Shown: positions 7,613 to 15,047 of the stretch, in pieces
How the letters are laid out: each line of letters begins with the position of its first letter
Position numbering within the stretch: position 1 is the stretch's first letter
DNA from: Bacteroidota bacterium
GTDB taxonomy: Bacteria > Bacteroidota > Bacteroidia > Bacteroidales > F082
Assembly (NCBI GenBank): GCA_016845175.1
Contig: JAERTD010000014.1
Coordinates: 229,589-293,588, forward strand
Length of the DNA stretch: 64,000 bases
Direction: 5' to 3'
The notes under the pieces: generated by a model
The model's input: only the letters and a program-made list of their open reading frames with translations
The model's database searches: none
What the model was told of the DNA's origin: nothing
Program-made: the position numbers and the translations under genes

Positions 7613-8611
7613 ATGCAAAAAAGAGTATTACTAGTAGATGATGAGTCATCTTTGAGAAGATCACTGACCCTGAGCCTGAATCAGGAAGGTTATGATGTGG
7701 AACCATGTGACAATGGAATCTGTGCACTGAAAAAAATGGAAGTGTACAAAGAAAATAACATTAGCCTGGATACCATAGTACTGGATGTCCGTTTGCCTGA
7801 TATTGATGGCATTTCACTTGGTAAGATCATAAAATCCAAATACCCTGAAACCGCCATCGTTTTTATTTCAGGATATACAGATACTGCCAACCAGCGTGAG
7901 ATAGAAGGTCTCAACAGCACTTCATTCTTACAAAAGCCATTCAGTATCCAGGATCTTACCTACCAATTTACGGAACTTTCAAAGGTAAAATCAACCGCAA
8001 CCCAGGTGGTTGTTGGTGAAGATGCTGCCACTCAGCAGTCAGTATCAGCCTATGCTTTGATTAAATTAAACAAAGAAGCTGATTTCTTCGAAACCCATCG
8101 CAAACTGTATTTCATGGACAATGTGCTCTACTGTGATGCAACCAAAGGCGATTATGATATCTTTCTGCTCATGCAATCAGCTTCCATTGAAGGATGCAAA
8201 CATTTCTGCAGCACTTTAAAAGACGAAGTTGAAGGTATTGATACTGTCGATTTTCTCGAGGTGGGCATGCCAGTATTGGAAAGCAGCCTTCAAAATGTAA
8301 TCAATACAGTTGAACAGCATAAATCAGATGAAAATATAATAGCTGACAATCCAAGAGACCTCAGCCAGAAACTCTGCTCCTACGTACTTCTTGAAATTGA
8401 AAGGGAAAAATTAGATAAAGTCTATCCCATACTACGCCTCAACGAAAACATCGTGTACTGCGATTATACCTCAGGCAAATACAATCTGGTTTTGATGGTA
8501 GCAGGCGATTATTTCTCAGGAATCGACAAATTCATTGAGAACAAAATCGCCAACCTTGATGGTGTACTTAAGGTGAAAGAATACCCTGTAATCAATTTAT
8601 TCGAGATGTAA
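7613..8611 (+). CDS. Response regulator with two tandem Lrp/AsnC-like (RAM-type) repeats
   Basis: A 332-residue protein. Residues 1-122 are a CheY-type receiver with the acidic pair DD9-10, phosphoacceptor D58 (VLDVRLPDIDG), S86 and K108. Two copies of a roughly 75-residue alpha/beta unit follow (about 145-222 and 255-329), sharing the pattern V-x-YCD-x-T-x-G-x-Y. They look like the ligand-binding RAM fold of Lrp/AsnC proteins, but no DNA-binding domain is present. It may sense a small molecule or act by protein contact. It has a strong Shine-Dalgarno and a sigma-54-like promoter, and leads the redox genes, with a large stem-loop between. The RAM comparison is by pattern only. Confidence 0.8.
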   Translation: MQKRVLLVDDESSLRRSLTLSLNQEGYDVEPCDNGICALKKMEVYKENNISLDTIVLDVRLPDIDGISLGKIIKSKYPETAIVFISGYTDTANQREIEGLNSTSFLQKPFSIQDLTYQFTELSKVKSTATQVVVGEDAATQQSVSAYALIKLNKEADFFETHRKLYFMDNVLYCDATKGDYDIFLLMQSASIEGCKHFCSTLKDEVEGIDTVDFLEVGMPVLESSLQNVINTVEQHKSDENIIADNPRDLSQKLCSYVLLEIEREKLDKVYPILRLNENIVYCDYTSGKYNLVLMVAGDYFSGIDKFIENKIANLDGVLKVKEYPVINLFEM

Positions 8612-8648
8612 GTTAAACAGCTGAGAACCTATGACAGTACTACCACAA

Positions 8649-8663
8649 TACGATCTGGTCGTA
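8649..8663. repeat. Short perfect inverted repeat TACGA-N5-TCGTA
   Basis: Five-base arms at 8649-8653 and 8659-8663 in the spacer before the redox operon. It could be an operator half or a small hairpin; short enough to be chance. Confidence 0.3.
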
Positions 8664-8688
8664 CCCATATTATCCTTCAATTGATGGG

Positions 8689-8752
8689 CTGAGCGAATTG
8701 AAGACCACACCCTGGCGGGCCGTGTGCTTCAGTTGGCTCAGTTTGTTGTTTT
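8689..8752 (+). terminator. Strong stem-loop with T-rich tail between regulator and redox operon (attenuator-like)
   Basis: The left arm 8689-8710 pairs with 8722-8741: CTGAGC with GGCTCAG, then AATTGAAG with CTTCAGTT (one wobble), then CACAC with GTGTG. There is one G-G mismatch and a two-base bulge (AC). The loop is 8711-8721. TTTGTTGTTTT follows. About 19 pairs make this one of the strongest hairpins in the window. It lies 41 bases before the ATG at 8782 and could terminate, attenuate or stabilise the message. Confidence 0.7.
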
Positions 8753-8781
8753 CGGATGGTTTTCAACAAAACAAAATATTC

Positions 8782-9279
8782 ATGGAAGTAGCAGAGAAAA
8801 AAGAAGTCAATGCTTTTAAAAAGGATTTAATTGCCAAAAGGAACCAACAGGGATCGTTGATTCCTTTGCTACAGTCGGCTCAGGATTCCTATGGTTATAT
8901 ACCTGAAAAGGCCATTCATTATATAAGCGAAATTGTAAACATTCCTCCTTCAGATATTTATGGGGTGATTACTTTTTATGCCCAATTCCGTTTGCAGCCT
9001 TTAGGGGATAATGTCATTAGGATTTGTGAAGGCACAGCTTGCCATGTGAATGGAGCCAAAAGTATCCTAAGTGTATTGCAAGAGGAATTAAACATAAGCG
9101 TAGATGAAACCACAGATGATGGAAAATTTACGCTTCAATCAGTGGCCTGCCTTGGTTGCTGTTCATTGGCACCGGTGATTATGATCAATGAGGAAACACA
9201 CGGTAACCTCACAGCAAAATCCTTGCGTAAGATTATCAAACAATATAAGAGAAACAACAAAGGGGAGGCAAAACAATGA
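8782..9279 (+). CDS. NuoE/HydC-like [2Fe-2S] subunit of NAD(P)H-dependent oxidoreductase
   Basis: A 165-residue thioredoxin-like ferredoxin. The start MEVAEKKEVNAFKK is chosen because the longer frame from a TTG at 8698 runs through the stem-loop and has no family likeness. Cluster ligands are the two Cys of CEGTACHVNGA and the two of CLGCCSLAP, the NuoE/HydC pattern; SYGYIPEKAI and DIYGVITFYAQF are also family motifs. In bifurcating complexes this subunit works beside the flavin subunit. It overlaps the next start by four bases, so tight co-expression with the NuoF-like gene is expected. No Shine-Dalgarno is visible. Confidence 0.95.
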   Translation: MEVAEKKEVNAFKKDLIAKRNQQGSLIPLLQSAQDSYGYIPEKAIHYISEIVNIPPSDIYGVITFYAQFRLQPLGDNVIRICEGTACHVNGAKSILSVLQEELNISVDETTDDGKFTLQSVACLGCCSLAPVIMINEETHGNLTAKSLRKIIKQYKRNNKGEAKQ

Positions 9280-11039
9280 AAGAAATAAAAGTAGGATTGG
9301 GAACATGTGGCATCTCCGCAGGAGGCGAAGCCGTATATAATGAGATCAAGCAAGAAGTTGAAAGCCTTCATTTGGATGTGGAAGTTAAGGAAACCGGTTG
9401 CATGGGCATGTGTTACGACGAAGTGCTGGTGGAAGTGGTTGACGACGCAAAAAAATATTTGTATGCCCATGTGGATGCAGAAAAAGCCAGAACCATTGTT
9501 CGTGAACATCTCATCGAGAAGAAACCGGTCAAAGACTGGATTGTGAAATCAAACGATGTCATCATTGAAGACAACTTCCTGGAAAAACAAGAGCGTATTG
9601 TATTGCGCAATTGTGGGGTAATCGATCCCACCAGTATCGAAGAGTATATTGAGCGCAATGGCTATGATGGTATCCAAAGAACACTGGGTAACTATTTACC
9701 ACTCGACGTTATCGATATCATGATTAAATCAGGTATGCGTGGCCGTGGTGGTGGTGGATTCCTTACCGGTTTAAAATGGAAATTCGCTTACGAAGCTCAG
9801 GGTGACAAAAAATACATTATTTGTAATGCTGATGAAGGTGACCCTGGAGCATTTATGGATCGCTCAGTGTTGGAAGGGGATCCTCATGCAGTACTTGAAG
9901 GCATGATGATCGCAGCTTATGCCATTGGTGCTGATGAAGCCTATATTTATTGTCGTGCTGAATATCCGCTGGCCATCAAACGCTTAAAGCTGGCCATCCA
10001 GCAATGCCACGACAGAGGTTTCCTGGGTAAAAATATATTTGGCACATCCATGAATCTTGAAATAAAAATTAAAGAAGGTGCCGGAGCATTTGTTTGTGGT
10101 GAAGAAACTGCACTCATCGCATCCATAGAAGGAAAAAGAGGTGTGCCTCGTATCCGCCCACCATTTCCAGCGCATAAAGGTTTATGGGGTAAGCCAACCA
10201 ATATCAACAATGTGGAGACTTTCGCCAATATTCCATGGATTATTTTAAACGGACATGAAGCCTATGCCAGCTTAGGTACTGAGAAAAGCAAAGGCACTAA
10301 AGTATTCGCTCTGGCAGGTAAAATTGCCAAAAGTGGATTGGCAGAAGTCCCCATGGGGATGACCATCAATGAAGTAGTATTTGATATCGGTGGTGGTATA
10401 AAGGACGGTCGCGAATTTAAAGCTGTACAGATGGGTGGCCCATCAGGCGGTTGTATCCCGGCAAGTATGGGAGATCTTAAAATCGACTATGACGAGATTA
10501 CCAAAACAGGAGCCATTATGGGTTCAGGTGGTATGATTGTACTCGATGAAACCACCTGTATGGTTGATTTGGCCAAGTTTTTCCTCGACTTTACACAGAA
10601 TGAATCTTGCGGCAAATGTACTTTCTGCCGTATCGGCACCAAACGTATGCTTGAAATTCTGGAACGCATTACCATGGGTGAAGGAAAGATTGAAGACATA
10701 GATCTGCTGGAAGACCTGGCAGGCAAAATTAAGAGCAGCAGTTTGTGTGGATTGGGACAAACAGCTCCTAATCCTGTGCTCACCACGCTGAAGTATTTCA
10801 GAAAAGAATATGAGGCCCATATCATTGATAAGATATGCCCAGCCCATAATTGTGCAGCCTTGCTTACCTACCTGATCAATGAAAACAATTGTACCGGTTG
10901 TACCGTTTGTGCAAAAAAATGTCCTGTTGATGCAATCAGCGGTGGTAAAAAAGAGGTTCATTTTATTGATCAGGAAGCCTGTATCAATTGTGGCCAGTGT
11001 TATGATGTATGTAATTTCAATGCAGTTGTAAAAGCCTAA
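9276..11039 (+). CDS. NuoF/HydB-like flavin subunit with extra ferredoxin domains
   Basis: A 587-residue protein in HydB order: an N-terminal thioredoxin-like Fe-S domain (C11, C42, C46), an FMN/NADH core (GRGGGGFLTGLKW about 156-168; NADEGDPGAFMDR about 184-196; GAGAFVCGEETALI), the [4Fe-4S] site ESCGKCTFCRIGT, and two C-terminal [4Fe-4S] motifs (CTGCTVCAKKCP and CINCGQCYDVC). In HydABC-type enzymes this subunit holds the bifurcating FMN and the NAD(H) site. The Shine-Dalgarno AGGGGAGG lies 7 bases before the ATG. It lies between the HydC-like and GltD-fusion genes in one operon. Confidence 0.96.
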   Translation: MKEIKVGLGTCGISAGGEAVYNEIKQEVESLHLDVEVKETGCMGMCYDEVLVEVVDDAKKYLYAHVDAEKARTIVREHLIEKKPVKDWIVKSNDVIIEDNFLEKQERIVLRNCGVIDPTSIEEYIERNGYDGIQRTLGNYLPLDVIDIMIKSGMRGRGGGGFLTGLKWKFAYEAQGDKKYIICNADEGDPGAFMDRSVLEGDPHAVLEGMMIAAYAIGADEAYIYCRAEYPLAIKRLKLAIQQCHDRGFLGKNIFGTSMNLEIKIKEGAGAFVCGEETALIASIEGKRGVPRIRPPFPAHKGLWGKPTNINNVETFANIPWIILNGHEAYASLGTEKSKGTKVFALAGKIAKSGLAEVPMGMTINEVVFDIGGGIKDGREFKAVQMGGPSGGCIPASMGDLKIDYDEITKTGAIMGSGGMIVLDETTCMVDLAKFFLDFTQNESCGKCTFCRIGTKRMLEILERITMGEGKIEDIDLLEDLAGKIKSSSLCGLGQTAPNPVLTTLKYFRKEYEAHIIDKICPAHNCAALLTYLINENNCTGCTVCAKKCPVDAISGGKKEVHFIDQEACINCGQCYDVCNFNAVVKA

Positions 11040-11053
11040 GGGGAGGAAATACA

Positions 11054-14000
11054 ATGAAAGAGATAAAAGTAACCATTAACGGAAAAGAGTTAACGACCAC
11101 CACCGGTAAAACCATACTTGAAGTGGTTCGTGATAATAATATTGATCAAATTCCAACCCTATGCCACGACGACAGGATTGAGCCCTATGGTTCCTGTTTC
11201 CTTTGTGTGGTTGAAGTGGAAGGTATGAATCGTTTTGTGCCATCCTGTTCAACACCCATCGCTGAGGGTATGGTCATCACCACCAAAAATGAGGCAATTG
11301 AAAGCTCAAGGAAAACTTCTTTGGAGCTTATCCTGTCTAACCATTATGCAGATTGTATCGGGCCTTGTATCGATAACTGTCCTGCCAGTGTGGATGCCCA
11401 GGGCTATATTGCCTTAATCTCCATGGGAAAACATCAGGAAGCTTTGCAATTGATTAAAGAAAAGAACCCATTACCACTTTCCATCGGTAGGGTTTGTGTA
11501 AGAAATTGTGAAGATGTATGTCGCAGATGCTATGTGGATGATCCCATTGCCATTAACTATTTAAAGCGCTATGTAGCTGATGAAGATCTGGAAAAACAAT
11601 GGTCTCCTGTATTAAAAGACAGTACTGGTAAAAAAGTGGCTATTATAGGAGGTGGACCTGCTGGTCTCACTGCAGCTTACTATCTGAGCCTTGAAGGTCA
11701 CTCCTGTACCATACTCGAGAAATTACCCAAACTGGGTGGTATGTTGCGTTATGGTATTCCTTCTTACCGTTTGCCGAGGGAAATTCTTGACAAAGAAATC
11801 AAATGGATCACTGATCTGGGTGTTGAGGTGAAAACCAATGTAGAGATGGGTAAGGATTTTTCTGTTGACAGTCTGAAAGCAGAAGGTTATGATTCCATCT
11901 TCCTGGGTGTTGGAGCACATAAAGCCAGTAGTATGCGTCTGGAGGATGAAGATGAGATTGAAGGTGTATACCGAGGAATTGATTTCCTCAGAGAAATTGA
12001 AATCGAAGGAAAAAGAAAACTCACAGGTACCGCAGTAATTGTTGGTGGGGGAAATACAGCTATCGATGCTGCCAGAACCTCCCTGCGATTGGGTGCCGAT
12101 AAAGTTAAAATAGTTTACCGCCGTTCAGTAGATGAGATGCCTGCGCACCATGCCGAAATAGAGGCCGCTCAGGAAGAAAACATTGAAATATTGATATTGA
12201 CCAATCCCAAATCCATCATTTCCGAAAACGGAAAACTTAAAGGGATTGAGTGCCTTAAAATGGAGTTGCAGGCATCCAAGAACGGTGGCAGACCACGACC
12301 TGTTCCTGTGGAAGGATCAGAATTTATTGTCGACTGTGATTACCTCATCGGAGCCATTGGTCAGGCTGTGGATACCAGCTATCTGAACAAAGAAGCCATA
12401 GAAGAGGTAAAACAGGAAAGTTGGGGTACCCTCATAGTGAACGATGAAACCATGGAAACTTCGATGCCAGGTGTATTTTCTGGTGGTGATGTGGTGACAG
12501 GACCATTAACAGCTGTGAGTTCCATCGGTCAGGGTAGAAAAGCTGCCATGGCCATGAATGAATACCTGAATAAGGGCAAGGCCAAGGGTGCTGAATTTAA
12601 ATTCTTTAGCTTTAAACATAAGCTTGGCAATTTAACCGAGGGTGAATTCTCACATTTTACCAAAGCTCCAAAAACCAAAATGCCTGAACTAAGTATTGCT
12701 GACAGACACCACAATTTTGAAGAGGTAGAGTTAGGAATCACAGAAGACCAGTCAGTGGATGAACCCATGAAATGCCTGGAATGTGGTTGTTCGGAATACT
12801 ATGATTGTTCATTGCGTAAATATGCTGACGATTACAAGGTAAATATTGCCGATTTCAGTGGCGAGGTGCGTAAGTTTAAGGTAGATAACGGACATCCGTT
12901 CATCAGCCTGGATCCAAACAAATGCATCAATTGTGGCTTGTGTATTCGCACATGTTCAGAAATACTTAAAGTGTCGGCTTTGGGTTTTGTTAATAGAGGG
13001 TTTAAATCCATCATGAAACCTGCCATGGAGAAACCACTTATTGAGACCAATTGTATCTCCTGTGGTAACTGTATAGATGTTTGTCCAACCGGAGCCATAG
13101 CAGAGAAATTCCCTTTCAAAGTCTTGGGAACGCTACCCAAAGAAGATAAATCAACTGTTTGTAACTTCTGCTCACTGGGATGTAACGTAAACTATAAAGT
13201 AATCAACGATGAGATTTTCTATATCTCCAATACCACAGATGCAGTTTTACATGCCAAAAATGATGGCTATCTCTGTGTTAAAGGAAGATTTGCCAATCGT
13301 TATTTGAGAGGCAATCAGAAAATTGAACATCCAACCATAACAAAAAATGGCCAACATGTGGCCGCAAGCCTGGATGAATCTCTGGTGTATTCTGCCAAAA
13401 AGATTCAGGAGATTATAGACCAGCATGGTCCTGATTCTGTAGCTGTTTTTGCTTCACCTAAGATGTCAAATGAAGAGCTTTATCTGCTCCAGAAAATGGC
13501 ACGTAAGGGAATTAAAACCAATCAGGTTTCGAGTTTCTCAAATCTCTTGAATGATGTTGAAGTAAATGCCTTGAATGAATTGATGGGAGCTACCATATCA
13601 ACCACTTCCATAGATAAAATTGATAAGGCTGATGTGATTGTAGTGGTCAATTCAAACCTCTCTGAGGAGAACCTGATCATGGAGCTGAAAATCAAAGCGG
13701 CACAAAAGAAGGGTGCTAAACTGGTTCTCATCAACTCCAATGAAATCAAACTTACCAAATTCGCTGATTTGTGGCTGGATTCTAAAAAAGGCAGCAATAC
13801 CATATTGATGAATGGACTGCTGAGAGAAGTGGCTGAAAGGATGGGTGAACAAGATGAAGCATTTACCGATATGGTATCCATTTATGATGCGGAGACCGTA
13901 AGTGGTTTCACAAGAATTGAAAGGAGTAAATACCAGGAATTCGTTGAGCTTTTATCTAATCCGGATGACAATGTTGTATTTGTCTATAACATGGACTCTG

Positions 14001-14797
14001 TTAAGGACAAAGCCAAGAATGATTTGAAAGCCATTGGTAACTTCTTAAGCCTGACCAACCGTCTGGAAAGCGAAAACAATGGACTGATATTACTACGAGA
14101 ATTTGCCAACTCAACAGGATTGTCAGATATGGGTTGCGACCCATCCATGCTTCCGGGATATGTAAAAGCAGATCAAAAAGAAGCTGTCGAACATATTGAA
14201 GAAGTTTGGGACACAGATTTACAAAGCATATTCAAAACTGTTGATCTGAAAAAGAAAATGCTGAAGAATAAAATTAAGGCTGTTGTGATTGTTGGTGAGA
14301 ACCCACTGGCAGAGAAGGAAAACTTCAAGTACTTCAATGGTTTTGAGTTTAGTTTGGTGATCGACAATTTTAAAACTGCTACCACTGAAGAGGCCGATGT
14401 GGTGATCCCAGGTGCTGCGTTTATTGAGCAGCAAGGTTCAGTTACTTCTTGTGATACCATGGTGCAATTTGTCAAACCCGTAATTGCCAGCCAAAATAAT
14501 ACACAGAATTGGGAAGTAATTGCCAAACTGGCCTCTCATTTCTCAAAAGGCTTCGACTTTACAAGTGCTGATGACATCTTTGAAGAGATAAAAATGGTGA
14601 ACCGTAATTATAGGGATCTGGAAAGAAACGCCTATTGGAACAAACAGCCGGTGAACGCCAATTTCTTTAATGAGAAAGGCAATAAGAGGTTTCTGATGTA
14701 TGATGCAGGACTTGATCTTTTCATTCAGGAGAAACATGGCTACCACCATTCAGATCAGTATTTCAAAGACAGTATTGAAAAAATGCTGAGTGTTTAA
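11054..14797 (+). CDS. Fused NuoG-type Fe-S / GltD-type FAD-NADPH / formate-dehydrogenase-like subunit lacking catalytic Cys/Sec
   Basis: A 1247-residue A subunit. Order: [2Fe-2S] domain (C37, C48, C51, C65); Cys-rich GltD N-region (C101, C105, C109, then C148, C152, C156); GltD flavin/NADPH domain about 190-510 (GGGPAGLTAAY, GGGNTAIDAA, SGGDVVTGPLTAV); C574-C585 motif; two [4Fe-4S] ferredoxin motifs (C624-C634 and C667-C677); then a formate-dehydrogenase/NuoG-like domain opening with CNFCSLGC. Where formate dehydrogenases have the Cys/Sec-His motif, about residues 825-835 read VSSFSNLLNDV, so formate chemistry is unlikely. No H-cluster motifs occur. It is probably the NADPH/ferredoxin subunit of a HydBC-type bifurcating transhydrogenase. 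Identical AGGGGAGG Shine-Dalgarno, 7 bases from ATG. Confidence 0.9.
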   Translation: MKEIKVTINGKELTTTTGKTILEVVRDNNIDQIPTLCHDDRIEPYGSCFLCVVEVEGMNRFVPSCSTPIAEGMVITTKNEAIESSRKTSLELILSNHYADCIGPCIDNCPASVDAQGYIALISMGKHQEALQLIKEKNPLPLSIGRVCVRNCEDVCRRCYVDDPIAINYLKRYVADEDLEKQWSPVLKDSTGKKVAIIGGGPAGLTAAYYLSLEGHSCTILEKLPKLGGMLRYGIPSYRLPREILDKEIKWITDLGVEVKTNVEMGKDFSVDSLKAEGYDSIFLGVGAHKASSMRLEDEDEIEGVYRGIDFLREIEIEGKRKLTGTAVIVGGGNTAIDAARTSLRLGADKVKIVYRRSVDEMPAHHAEIEAAQEENIEILILTNPKSIISENGKLKGIECLKMELQASKNGGRPRPVPVEGSEFIVDCDYLIGAIGQAVDTSYLNKEAIEEVKQESWGTLIVNDETMETSMPGVFSGGDVVTGPLTAVSSIGQGRKAAMAMNEYLNKGKAKGAEFKFFSFKHKLGNLTEGEFSHFTKAPKTKMPELSIADRHHNFEEVELGITEDQSVDEPMKCLECGCSEYYDCSLRKYADDYKVNIADFSGEVRKFKVDNGHPFISLDPNKCINCGLCIRTCSEILKVSALGFVNRGFKSIMKPAMEKPLIETNCISCGNCIDVCPTGAIAEKFPFKVLGTLPKEDKSTVCNFCSLGCNVNYKVINDEIFYISNTTDAVLHAKNDGYLCVKGRFANRYLRGNQKIEHPTITKNGQHVAASLDESLVYSAKKIQEIIDQHGPDSVAVFASPKMSNEELYLLQKMARKGIKTNQVSSFSNLLNDVEVNALNELMGATISTTSIDKIDKADVIVVVNSNLSEENLIMELKIKAAQKKGAKLVLINSNEIKLTKFADLWLDSKKGSNTILMNGLLREVAERMGEQDEAFTDMVSIYDAETVSGFTRIERSKYQEFVELLSNPDDNVVFVYNMDSVKDKAKNDLKAIGNFLSLTNRLESENNGLILLREFANSTGLSDMGCDPSMLPGYVKADQKEAVEHIEEVWDTDLQSIFKTVDLKKKMLKNKIKAVVIVGENPLAEKENFKYFNGFEFSLVIDNFKTATTEEADVVIPGAAFIEQQGSVTSCDTMVQFVKPVIASQNNTQNWEVIAKLASHFSKGFDFTSADDIFEEIKMVNRNYRDLERNAYWNKQPVNANFFNEKGNKRFLMYDAGLDLFIQEKHGYHHSDQYFKDSIEKMLSV

Positions 14798-14905
14798 AGC
14801 CTGATCTGCCGGCAGAAAATCTATCAAGAATCAGTATTGATTAAGGATTTCTGTTCGTGATTCTGGCCGAGCTGATGGTGTAAATCAGCATATTATGATA
14901 AATTT

Positions 14906-14940
14906 GCGTTGCTGGGTTAAAAACCCGGCAACGCTTTTTT
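14906..14940 (+). terminator. Intrinsic terminator of the redox operon
   Basis: GCGTTGCTGGGTT pairs with AACCCGGCAACGC (13 bp, one wobble) around an AAA loop, followed by six T bases. It separates the redox operon from the kinase gene. Confidence 0.95.
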
Positions 14941-14954
14941 ATTTGTTCAGTTGG

Positions 14955-14970
14955 TGGTAATATATATGCA
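14955..14970 (+). promoter_or_regulatory. Weak sigma-54-like element before the histidine kinase
   Basis: TGGTAATATATATGCA has the GG-N10-GC spacing, but the rest of the -24 box is poor. It could allow autoregulation by the downstream activator. Such minimal matches occur by chance. Confidence 0.22.
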
Positions 14971-15047
14971 AACACCATGTTGTTGCTTGGTGGATTTTAC
15001 CAATAATTGTCAAATAATATTGGGAAAACCATTGAAAATTAGGGCTT

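Noticed and set aside
8713..8729. Second sigma-54-like element (TGGCGGGCCGTGTGCTT, GG-N10-GC) before the HydC-like gene
   Set aside because: It lies inside the loop and right arm of the strong stem-loop at 8689-8741, and its base make-up is explained by that structure; the -24 box is also weaker than at 7542.
10524..11054. Long minus-strand open frames (up to 176 codons) across the NuoF-like gene
   Set aside because: They are antisense to a gene with intact Fe-S motifs and encode Cys/Phe-rich low-quality sequence.
8782..14797. HydABC-type [FeFe] hydrogenase
   Set aside because: The first two genes fit, but the large subunit has none of the H-cluster motifs (TSCCPxW, MPCxxKxxE, GGVMEAA) and has a GltD domain instead.
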